5,868 nt of DNA from Prevotellaceae bacterium (GCA_031278135.1 JAITKY010000195.1:1-5868); one strand, 5' to 3'; shown: positions 1-5,690, counted from the stretch's first letter. Notes: generated from the sequence alone by a model not told the origin. Numbers and translations: made by a program.

Positions 1-1
1 G

Positions 2-58
2 ATATACCAAAATAATGTAATAAAAAATATTTTGCTGAAAATTATAGATAAGTTATAA
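2..58 (+). CDS. Possible C-terminal tail of an upstream gene (partial)
   Basis: One plus frame is open from the window edge to a TAA at 56-58, giving about 18 residues (IYQNNVIKNILLKIIDKL), while the other two plus frames hit stops within about 20 bases. It lies just before an inverted repeat with a T-run, where a gene end would be expected. In DNA this AT-rich an 18-codon open stretch is weak evidence, and nothing in the residues identifies a family. It may simply be non-coding. Confidence 0.2.
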   Translation: MYQNNVIKNILLKIIDKL

Positions 59-86
59 TAAGATAGTTACAATTTTAAAAAGTGTC

Positions 87-114
87 AAAAATATGTTGTC
101 AAACATATTTTTTT
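87..114 (+). terminator. Perfect 11-bp inverted repeat with T-run: weak intrinsic terminator or operator
   Basis: The left arm AAAAATATGTT (87-97) and right arm AACATATTTTT (102-112) are exact reverse complements around a 4-base GTCA loop, and the T-run continues to 114. A hairpin plus U-tract is the layout of a Rho-independent terminator and would end any transcript entering from the left before the tRNA promoter. The stem has only two G-C class pairs, so it would be weak; by the same A/T symmetry it could act in either direction or be a repressor palindrome. The right-arm sequence recurs at 176-188, which favours a protein-binding site as an alternative. Confidence 0.4.
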
Positions 115-188
115 CTAAATATTTTTTGTCATTTTTAACGTCAAAAAAAATTTTTTCATCAAAAAAATGCGTTTTTCAAACATATTTT
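99..188 (+). repeat. Direct repeat pair (13 bp) and GTCA iterations in an A/T-tract region
   Basis: The 13-mer TCAAACATATTTT occurs at 99-111 and again at 176-188, the second copy ending two bases before the promoter -7 element. GTCA recurs in the same orientation at 84, 98, 128 and 140. Between the copies lie homopolymer tracts (A8T6 at 143-156, A7 at 161-167, T5 at 172-176), which would make the DNA stiff or curved. The arrangement could be paired operator sites or an upstream activating region for the tRNA promoter. Low sequence complexity means part of this could be chance. No gene is visible in 59-207. Confidence 0.4.
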
Positions 189-189
189 A

Positions 190-197
190 TACCTTTG
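190..197 (+). promoter_or_regulatory. Bacteroidota-type -7 promoter element (TAnnTTTG)
   Basis: TACCTTTG matches the Bacteroidota housekeeping -7 consensus TAnnTTTG exactly. Transcription starting a few bases downstream would begin at about 203-208, at the first base of the tRNA, which is the spacing expected for a tRNA promoter. No clear TTTG -33 element is visible about 20 bases upstream (that stretch reads ATGCG then T's), so strength is uncertain. The next gene begins 14 bases after the tRNA, so this promoter could also serve the ASCH gene and the genes beyond it. Confidence 0.55.
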
Positions 198-207
198 CAA
201 AAATTTT

Positions 208-278
208 CGCGGGTTAGAGTAAAGGTAACTCATCACTTTGACTTAGTGAAGTAGCAAGTTCGATTCTTGCGCCCGCTA
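208..278 (+). tRNA. tRNA-Val (anticodon GAC), compact, CCA not encoded
   Basis: A full cloverleaf can be folded by hand. The acceptor is CGCGGGT (208-214) with GCCCGCT (271-277): six pairs including one T-G, and an unpaired C1/T72. T8 and A9 follow. The D stem is GAGT/ACTC with the short loop AAAGGTA, holding A14, G18, G19 and A21. The anticodon stem is TCACT/AGTGA with loop TTGACTT, giving anticodon GAC (240-242, valine GUC/GUU). The variable loop is four bases. The T stem is GCAAG/CTTGC with the canonical loop TTCGATT. The discriminator is A278; the next bases are CT, so CCA must be added after transcription. Oddities are T at position 37, where a purine is nearly universal, and the unpaired first acceptor position. 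A phage-borne tRNA is likely; a function in translation is not proven. Confidence 0.85.
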
Positions 279-292
279 CTAATATTTTAATA

Positions 293-688
293 ATGAATGT
301 ATTAACATTAAGTATTAAACAAAAGTATTTCGACGAAATCATTGCAGGTACGAAGAAAAAAGAGTACAGAGAGATTCGTCCAAATAATTTTGCGCGTTAT
401 TGTCGTTATGTTTTAGATGGCAAAGAATATGCGCAAGATTCTGATTTGCCTGAAAGAGATTGGGACAATTTTGTGCCTGTGAAATATGATGCCATAAAGT
501 TTTTAACAGGCGAATATAAGGGTAAGCGCCCTTATGCTGTCGTTGAAGTCAAGAGGGCAGAAGCATACATATTGACAGATGAAAATGATGAGCCAATCGA
601 GTATGAAAGTTCGGACGGTAAGGTGTATGTTCAGGCTGAAATTGAGTATGAATTGGGCAATGTTATAGAACGTTGCAATTATATATAA
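293..688 (+). CDS. ASCH domain protein
   Basis: This 131-residue protein resembles small phage ASCH-domain proteins. ASCH is a PUA-like fold that binds RNA or modified nucleotides; the E. coli member YqfB hydrolyses N4-acetylcytidine. Seen here are the N-terminal beta-strand and helix (residues 3-18), the signature turn A-G-T-K-x-x-E-Y-R (18-26), and a later strand pattern AIKFLTGEYKG...YAVVEVKRAEAY (about 67-91) typical of the fold. Aligned from memory with YqfB, the catalytic Lys21 is kept while Thr24 is Glu, so the same reaction should not be assumed. The ATG at 293 is the first start after the tRNA, which ends only 14 bases upstream, so both may share a transcript. The leader is A/T-rich with no Shine-Dalgarno site. 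The role in the phage is unknown; RNA binding or recognition of modified nucleotides is the most that can be inferred. Confidence 0.8.
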   Translation: MNVLTLSIKQKYFDEIIAGTKKKEYREIRPNNFARYCRYVLDGKEYAQDSDLPERDWDNFVPVKYDAIKFLTGEYKGKRPYAVVEVKRAEAYILTDENDEPIEYESSDGKVYVQAEIEYELGNVIERCNYI

Positions 689-715
689 GTTATTAATTTT
701 TAATTTTTTTGCTGA

Positions 716-877
716 GTCGTTAGAAGAAGGACAACAAATGCCACATCCAACTATCGAGGTGGCACGCGAGCTGCAAGCACGAGCAGCGGAGGACCAGTAG
801 GTCGCAGTGGACAGTTTATTAATCGCCGGCAACGGTATGGCGATATGAGACGTGCGTTTGGAATGTCATCCGGATAA
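716..877 (+). CDS. Possible small Arg/Gly/Ser-rich phage protein with missing or displaced start
   Basis: After a TGA at 713-715 this frame stays open for 53 codons, ending at TAA 875-877, nine bases before the next gene. The DNA is clearly GC-richer than its surroundings. The translation looks protein-like: a basic start (VVRRRTTNATSNYRGG), a Gly/Ser linker, then GRSGQFINRRQRYGDMRRAFG near the C-terminus. No ATG, GTG or TTG precedes Met44. Just upstream in another frame, TTG-CTG-AGT-CGT (709-720) would join it if one T at 720-721 were absent, giving MLSR-RRRTTN. It may be a frameshifted small gene, a sequencing error, a frameshift or noncanonical start, or spurious. I do not recognise a family. 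A 20-codon ORF in another frame (738-800, after AAGGA) competes for the same DNA. Confidence 0.35.
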   Translation, partial: VVRRRTTNATSNYRGGTRAASTSSGGPVGRSGQFINRRQRYGDMRRAFGMSSG

Positions 878-885
878 AATTTTCT

Positions 886-1572
886 ATGGCTACGAAAATT
901 GGAATGGTTGATAAAGTAATTAGTTCGGTCGGGCAAAGGTCCGACCGTGCTAATTTATTTTTTTCAGGGGGCAAAGATTCGATTGCTTTACTTGATTTTA
1001 TGTCGCCATTTTTCAGAGAAATCGTTTGTGTTTTCATGTATTTTGTCAAAGACTTGGAACATATAGACAAATATCTGCGATGGGCGCAAGCGAAGTATAA
1101 AAATGTGAAAATCATTCAAGTTCCACATTGGAATTTGACATATATACTTCGCTCCGGCATTTATTGCGTTCCCAATCCCAAAATCAAGCTGTTAAAACTT
1201 CGAGACGTTGATAATGCGATACGCCTGCAAACAGGTATTGAGTATTCGTTTTTCGGAATGAAAAAAGCCGATAGTATGAATCGACGTTTGATGCTAAATA
1301 CATACGAATCCGATAATTACATTTCAAATACCAATCGCGTTTATCCACTTGCCGACATGACAAACAGGGAAATCGTTTCCCTTTTGAAACAAAGGAAATT
1401 GCCTGAACCTGTGCGGTATTCAAAAAATGCAAGCGGCGGCGTTGGCTTTAATCTGGATTGTTATCTTTTTCTGCGCAAAAATTATCCGCAAGATTTAGAG
1501 AAAATTCTGCACGCTTTTCCAATGAGCGAAAAAATATTAGTCGATTACGATAATAAACAAAAAACAAAATGA
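886..1572 (+). CDS. PP-loop ATPase, phosphoadenosine phosphosulfate (PAPS) reductase-like family
   Basis: This 228-residue protein belongs to the adenine nucleotide alpha-hydrolase (PP-loop) superfamily. The motif SGGKDS lies at residues 27-32 and binds the pyrophosphate of ATP or an adenylylated substrate. Further family landmarks are a VPHWNL segment (79-84), G-M-K-x-A-D-S-M-N-R-R (124-134, like the GxRxxES..R motif of PAPS reductases) and VYPLADMTNREI (152-163). The C-terminal Cys-bearing ECGIH motif of true PAPS reductases is absent, so sulfate assimilation is unlikely. The few cysteines (48, 94, 192) form no CC or CxxC cluster that would bind Fe-S. It overlaps the ParB-like gene by ATGA and lies just upstream of the terminase, as in phage IbrA-IbrB-like pairs. 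A regulatory or DNA-modifying role is inference. The start at 886 has an A/T-rich leader and no Shine-Dalgarno site. Confidence 0.85.
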   Translation: MATKIGMVDKVISSVGQRSDRANLFFSGGKDSIALLDFMSPFFREIVCVFMYFVKDLEHIDKYLRWAQAKYKNVKIIQVPHWNLTYILRSGIYCVPNPKIKLLKLRDVDNAIRLQTGIEYSFFGMKKADSMNRRLMLNTYESDNYISNTNRVYPLADMTNREIVSLLKQRKLPEPVRYSKNASGGVGFNLDCYLFLRKNYPQDLEKILHAFPMSEKILVDYDNKQKTK

Positions 1573-2291
1573 CAGCCGAATTGAATAAATACTTTACATC
1601 GAAAACAGTTGAAATTTGGCGTTCGGAAATTGAAACCGCCTATTACAATCCTCGTAAAATTTCGAACGAAGCACGCCGAAAATTAAAACAAAACATTAAA
1701 AAAAATGGGATTATCGGCGGATTAGTCTGGAACGAGCGTACAGGAATACTTGTTTCGGGACATCAGCGATTGGCAATATTAGACGAACTCAACAAGTATG
1801 ATAGTTGCGACAAGGAAACCGATTACAAGTTGAAAGTCGAAGCCCTTGATGTTGACGAAAAAACAGAAAAAGAATTAAATGTATGGTTTAACAATACGCA
1901 GGTACAGGGTGAATGGGATTACGACAAACTCGCATCGCTTATTCCTGATATTGACTATAAAAATGCAGGTTTAACGGACGCCGACTTACAATTTATCGGA
2001 ATTGATTTTACCGTGCAGACCGATGCAGAAAAAGATATTGCAAAAGATTTTGACAATATGCTTGCGCCCGTCATTGAACAAAACGAACTCAAAAAACAAG
2101 CCGTCAAAGAGGCGAAGAAACAAATAAGCGAGGAAGCCGAAGCCAAAGTAAAAAACACGGAAAGTTATGTAGTTGTGAACTTTGACACACGTAGGGCAAA
2201 AGAAGCTTTCATGCGACGTTTTGGATTCGATGCGAGAGAAAAATTTATCAAAGGAGAATTGTTCTCCGAAATGATTGAACGTATTGAATAA
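1569..2291 (+). CDS. ParB/Srx-fold N-terminal domain protein (phage ParB-like, IbrB-like)
   Basis: This 240-residue protein starts inside the stop of the PP-loop gene (ATGA), so the two are probably co-translated. Residues about 14-120 form a ParB N-terminal domain: YNPRK (26-30), a helix of N-x-I-K-K-N-G (42-47), then I-L-V-S-G-H-Q-R-L (60-68), whose GHQR corresponds to the nucleotide-binding GxxR box. NTQVQGEWDYDKLASL (109-124) is a typical continuation in phage members. Residues about 165-200 are strongly charged and probably a coiled coil, followed by a small C-terminal segment (VVNFDTRRAKEAFMRRFGF). There is no methyltransferase domain, although many phage ParB-like proteins carry one, and no ParB DNA-binding HTH is evident. 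Plasmid-style partitioning is therefore unlikely; partnership with the PP-loop protein is the best-supported reading. Confidence 0.85.
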   Translation: MTAELNKYFTSKTVEIWRSEIETAYYNPRKISNEARRKLKQNIKKNGIIGGLVWNERTGILVSGHQRLAILDELNKYDSCDKETDYKLKVEALDVDEKTEKELNVWFNNTQVQGEWDYDKLASLIPDIDYKNAGLTDADLQFIGIDFTVQTDAEKDIAKDFDNMLAPVIEQNELKKQAVKEAKKQISEEAEAKVKNTESYVVVNFDTRRAKEAFMRRFGFDAREKFIKGELFSEMIERIE

Positions 2292-2332
2292 TGTCTTATA
2301 ATCATACAAATCTTACACTTCGCGCGCGATGA
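2291..2332 (+). CDS. 13-codon bridging mini-ORF between parB-like gene and terS
   Basis: The gap between the ParB-like gene and terS is spanned exactly by an ORF encoding MSYNHTNLTLRAR. Its ATG shares a base with the upstream stop (TAATG), and its TGA overlaps the terS start (ATGA). Ribosomes finishing the ParB-like gene could reinitiate, translate 13 codons and then deliver terS. The peptide itself is unlikely to matter. It may be chance, since both overlaps are short. Confidence 0.35.
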   Translation: MSYNHTNLTLRAR

Positions 2333-2784
2333 AACGTCCCAAATTAAAAGATTTTCAGGAGATTTGCGATGCAAAGGGGGGTATCGTATCTGCCATTGCA
2401 AGGGTGTTCAACGTTCAGCGCGTGACCGTATATGATTGGATTGAAAAATATCCCAAATACGCCGAAGCTGTTGAAGCCGCAAGAGATGCTTTCCTTGACG
2501 CCGCCGAAACACGATTGCAGTCTCTCGTGCAAGGCTCTCCTTTGATTGAAAAAAACGAGGAGACGGGAGAGCCGGAATTTAAAGGATGGATAACCCCGCC
2601 GTCGGAAACGGCAATCATATTTACGTTGCGAACACTCGGCAAAAAACGAGGTTATACGGAACGTACCGAAACCGAATTATCGGGGCATATTGATAAGGAC
2701 GTAAACATCAATTTTTCGGCGCTTACGAACGAAGAATTGCTACAATACAATCAATTGTTAGAAAAAATTCATGCCAAGAAATAA
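2329..2784 (+). CDS. terS: Terminase small subunit (HTH type)
   Basis: This 151-residue protein is the DNA-recognition subunit of the packaging terminase. Residues about 17-41 form a helix-turn-helix (GGIVSAIARVFNVQRVTVYDW), followed by an amphipathic helix (43-67) that probably oligomerises. The conserved P-P-S-E-T-A-I-I-F-T-L-R-T-L-G-K-K-R-G-Y stretch (90-109) resembles the segment after the HTH in other small subunits, and the acidic C-terminal helix fits a contact with TerL. Size fits the family, and it immediately precedes and overlaps the large subunit by 14 bases, the usual order. The start at 2329 is forced: upstream in this frame there is a TAA at 2299 and no other start codon. The leader is CGCGCGCG with no ribosome-binding site, so translation may depend on the upstream mini-ORF. 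Confidence 0.85.
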   Translation: MKRPKLKDFQEICDAKGGIVSAIARVFNVQRVTVYDWIEKYPKYAEAVEAARDAFLDAAETRLQSLVQGSPLIEKNEETGEPEFKGWITPPSETAIIFTLRTLGKKRGYTERTETELSGHIDKDVNINFSALTNEELLQYNQLLEKIHAKK

Positions 2785-4210
2785 CAAAGATATACAAATT
2801 TCTTCGCAAGTAGCAGTAAAATGTGAACTTTTCCGGCGCGGCTGTTTTGATTTTATAACTGTTCGCGACGAAAAAAAACATGACAAACAGGCAGATGCGC
2901 TCAAAATTCTCACCGATAGCGAGCATGTTGAATTTTTGTATGGTGGAGCGGCAGGCGGCGCAAAATCATGGACAGGCGTTTCATGGCTAATGTTTAACTG
3001 CCTGACTTATCCCGGCACAAAATGGTTTGTAGGGCGCAAATCGCTGAAATCTATACGGGAAACTACATTGATAACGTTCTACAAGGCAGCGGCGATGTAT
3101 GGCGTCGAACGTGATGTTTTTTTCTGGTATAACGGACAGGATAATTACTTTGAATTTTTTAACGGCTCGCGTATTAATATGCTCGACTTAAATTATTTAC
3201 CGAGCGACCCCCTATACGAACGGTACGGTTCGTCCGAATATACAGGCGGTTGGATAGAGGAAGGCGGCGAAGTTAATTTCGGCGCTTACGACACTTTGAA
3301 GACCCGTATCGGGCGACATTTGAACGACCATTACGCATTGTTACGTAAATTGTTCATTACTTGTAATCCGAAGAAAAATTGGATGTACCAAGTATTTTAT
3401 AAACCTGCAAAACAGGGGGTATTACCCGGACATCAATATTTCATATCGTGTCTTGTGCATGAAAATCCGTTTATCGAAACCGATTATATTAAGGCGCTTG
3501 CGTCTACTACCGACAAAGTGAAAAAGGAAAGATTGCTGAAAGGAAATTGGGATTACGACGATAATCCGAATGCTCTTTGCTCTTACGATGCGATTTTAGC
3601 GATTTTCGGGAATCATTTGGCGATAACAACAGGCAAAAAATATCTTACCGCCGATATTGCACGGTTTGGGTCCGACTTTGCCCGAATCTGTGTATGGGAT
3701 GGCTACAAAGTGATTGATTTAAAATGTTTTGCGGTGAGCAAAACGACTGAAATACAGCAGTGTATCATTCATTTTCAAAAGAAATACCGTATTCCGAGCC
3801 GGAATTGTATTGCCGACGAAGATGGAATCGGCGGCGGCGTAGTTGATAACTGTGGAATCGAAGGCTTTGCGAACAACGGGCGTCCTTTCGCCAATGAGAA
3901 TTATATGAATCTGCAAACGCAATGCGGCTATAAATTAGCCGAACATATTAACGCATCTGAAGTCGGTATTGAACCCGACCTGCTATCACAAGAGGACAGG
4001 GAGCAAATCGCATTAGAGTTGGAGCAACTCCAAACATGGGACGTCGATAGCGACGGTAAATTAAAATTAAAACCAAAAGAGGAAATTAAAATGGACATAG
4101 GTTGTAGCCCGGATTGGCGCGACGTTTTTCTGATGCGTTGTTGGTTCGATTACAACGAATATGATATTCCCGAAAATTTGGGCGACATAATAAGCAGTAT
4201 TGGATATTAA
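2771..4210 (+). CDS. terL: Terminase large subunit (packaging ATPase and nuclease)
   Basis: This 479-residue protein is the packaging motor and end-cutting nuclease. The N-terminal ATPase has Walker A GGAAGGAKS (58-66), a GRKS strand end with Arg89, a Walker B-like GWIEE (160-164) with acidic Glu163 and Glu164, and the coupling motif ITCNP (196-200). The C-terminal RNase H-like nuclease has TADIARFGSD (Asp295 and Asp302), IADEDGIGGGVVD (347-359, Asp349 and Asp351) and SPDWRD near the end (Asp448 and Asp451), so all three acidic clusters are present. Length is normal and the protein looks intact. The first acidic residue of Walker B is Glu rather than the more common Asp. The GGAAGGAKS type Walker A and the SPP1-type portal downstream suggest an SPP1/P22-like headful group, which is inference. 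It overlaps terS by 14 bases and is followed 14 bases later by the portal gene. Confidence 0.95.
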   Translation: MPRNNKDIQISSQVAVKCELFRRGCFDFITVRDEKKHDKQADALKILTDSEHVEFLYGGAAGGAKSWTGVSWLMFNCLTYPGTKWFVGRKSLKSIRETTLITFYKAAAMYGVERDVFFWYNGQDNYFEFFNGSRINMLDLNYLPSDPLYERYGSSEYTGGWIEEGGEVNFGAYDTLKTRIGRHLNDHYALLRKLFITCNPKKNWMYQVFYKPAKQGVLPGHQYFISCLVHENPFIETDYIKALASTTDKVKKERLLKGNWDYDDNPNALCSYDAILAIFGNHLAITTGKKYLTADIARFGSDFARICVWDGYKVIDLKCFAVSKTTEIQQCIIHFQKKYRIPSRNCIADEDGIGGGVVDNCGIEGFANNGRPFANENYMNLQTQCGYKLAEHINASEVGIEPDLLSQEDREQIALELEQLQTWDVDSDGKLKLKPKEEIKMDIGCSPDWRDVFLMRCWFDYNEYDIPENLGDIISSIGY

Positions 4211-4224
4211 AAAAAAGTATAAAT

Positions 4225-5649
4225 ATGGGACTTTTAGATACAATAAAAAATTGGGCAAAAGCAACAATGGATTACAATCAGGAATTTGAAAAATTGCTTG
4301 CCGCAAATGACGTAACACGCGCGTTGAGGTGCATGAAATCTCATTCCGAATCGGCGATTCGCGCAATTAAGGAATATGATATTTCACTTCACGAAATCAT
4401 GCAACGGAAAGATAAGGCCGTTTATGACCAAAAGGGCAATTTTAAGCGCTGGCACAAACGTTGGAAAATCCCTGTGCCATATCAAATTTTCATCAACGAA
4501 ATCGCGTTAGTGTTTTTGTACGGGCGACCTGTCAAATGGTCGCAGGAAAGTCAGGAAACTGATAAGGCGTTTGTCGAGTACAAAAAACTGCTTAACGAAA
4601 TACGCTTCAACGCACACGTGCGTGAAGCGAAGCGAAAAGCAGGAGCTGAAGGAACATCGGCAATACTTTATCATGTCTATCGCAGTAGCGAGGATAAACC
4701 GGAATTATTGTTGAGAGTTTTAGCGAAATCGAAAGGCGATGATATTTACACAATTCGCGACCAATATGAACGTTTACGGGCGTTTGGTTGGGGGTATTCA
4801 TTAACGGAAACCGGCGGAAAAACAATTGAACATGTTGATATTTACACAGCCGATACTATTTTCCGCGCAAAACGCGCCAATATCGGATGGGAAGCAACAA
4901 TCGCCCTTAACCCCATTGGCAAAATACCTGTGGTATTATTTGAGCAGGAAGTGGAACACGCTAACGTACAACCAATGATTGAACGTATCGAATCGTTAAC
5001 ATCGACAGACGCCGATGTTAACGACAGGTTTTCGAATCCTGCGATGGTTGCCTCGGCTGATATTTTAAGTAGCCTTCCGGCTTCCGACGAAGAATCAAAA
5101 TTGTATGTCATTAAAAATGGCGGCACAATCGAATATTTGACTTGGGACCAGGCTTCGGCAAATAAACAATCCGAATTAGAACGGTTAGATAAACACATCT
5201 TGCAGAAATCGTTCACCCCGAATGTTGATTTTGAAAACATGAAAAGCCTTTCTAATATATCGGGAAAAGCATTGCGGCAAATGATGATGCTGGCGTTTAT
5301 AAAAGCCGACAAGCACAAAGAATTACATGACGAATATATGGATAGAGCAAAAAACTTGCTTCTGGCAATCATGGCTAATGTTTTAGACTATCCGAATAAG
5401 GCAAAATACGAAGCCTTAGAAATCACGCATGAATTTCAAGAGCCGTTTGGTGAAGATGTTTCCGAGACGCTTACCGACCTGTTACGCTTATTCAATGCCG
5501 GCGGGTTGAGCCGTGAAACTCTGGTAGAACAGAGTTATCTGATTAAAAACGCGAGACTTGAATTGGAACGTATTGCAAAGGAGCGGAATGAAGATGACGA
5601 GCGACAAAAAGCAATAAATAAAATGGATATTTTTGGGGAAGCCGAATGA
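4225..5649 (+). CDS. Portal protein (SPP1 gp6-like)
   Basis: This 474-residue protein forms the dodecameric ring at the capsid vertex through which DNA enters and leaves and to which TerL docks. The length is close to SPP1 gp6. Typical features are a helical N-terminus, KIPVPYQIFINEIALVFLYGRPV (81-103) at the start of the wing domain, a beta-rich middle with a helix before IGKIPVVLFEQE, and the conserved SNISGKAL (343-350) followed by a long helix (LRQMMMLAFIKADKHKEL) corresponding to the stem and tunnel-loop region. The C-terminus from about 440 is a charged coiled coil. It directly follows terL, the standard order. The ATG at 4225 lies in an A-rich leader without a Shine-Dalgarno site. Its TGA overlaps an ATG that opens a short ORF (5646-5690). 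Confidence 0.92.
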   Translation: MGLLDTIKNWAKATMDYNQEFEKLLAANDVTRALRCMKSHSESAIRAIKEYDISLHEIMQRKDKAVYDQKGNFKRWHKRWKIPVPYQIFINEIALVFLYGRPVKWSQESQETDKAFVEYKKLLNEIRFNAHVREAKRKAGAEGTSAILYHVYRSSEDKPELLLRVLAKSKGDDIYTIRDQYERLRAFGWGYSLTETGGKTIEHVDIYTADTIFRAKRANIGWEATIALNPIGKIPVVLFEQEVEHANVQPMIERIESLTSTDADVNDRFSNPAMVASADILSSLPASDEESKLYVIKNGGTIEYLTWDQASANKQSELERLDKHILQKSFTPNVDFENMKSLSNISGKALRQMMMLAFIKADKHKELHDEYMDRAKNLLLAIMANVLDYPNKAKYEALEITHEFQEPFGEDVSETLTDLLRLFNAGGLSRETLVEQSYLIKNARLELERIAKERNEDDERQKAINKMDIFGEAE

Positions 5650-5690
5650 TGAAAAGAATATGTTTCAATAAAACAAATACAAAATTATGA
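5646..5690 (+). CDS. 14-codon bridging mini-ORF after the portal gene
   Basis: ATGATG at 5646 overlaps the portal stop (ATGA), and the 14-codon ORF (MMKRICFNKTNTKL) ends at a TGA that overlaps the ATG at 5687. This is the same geometry as the bridge between the ParB-like gene and terS. It may couple translation of the next gene to the portal gene. AT-rich DNA produces ATGA overlaps easily, so chance is not excluded. Confidence 0.3.
   Translation: MMKRICFNKTNTKL

Noticed and set aside
1..200. CRISPR array or replication iterons
   Set aside because: The repeats are few, short and irregularly spaced in low-complexity A/T DNA; no uniform repeat-spacer pattern and no replication gene nearby.
208..278. 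tRNA as a prophage attachment site
   Set aside because: No integrase, no duplicated tRNA 3' end in the window, and the tRNA sits in line with the phage genes behind its own promoter, so it reads as a phage gene rather than a host att site.
738..800. 20-codon ORF preceded by AAGGA
   Set aside because: The Shine-Dalgarno-like match arises from the Arg codons of the overlapping longer frame, Bacteroidota rarely depend on such sites, and the ORF stops midway through the GC-rich island. Kept only as an alternative.
886..2291. Complete Dnd phosphorothioation system
   Set aside because: Only a PP-loop protein and a ParB-like protein are present; no desulfurase, DndD or DndE gene is visible in the window.
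1986..2309. Minus-strand open frame of 107 codons, Phe-rich
   Set aside because: It is antisense to the ParB-like coiled coil (Lys/Glu codons read backwards give Phe/Leu); no motif and no independent context.
4842..5372. 176-codon open frame on the minus strand inside the portal gene
   Set aside because: It lies wholly opposite a well-supported portal gene, and its translation is Ser/Cys/Ile-rich without motifs, as expected of an antisense shadow.
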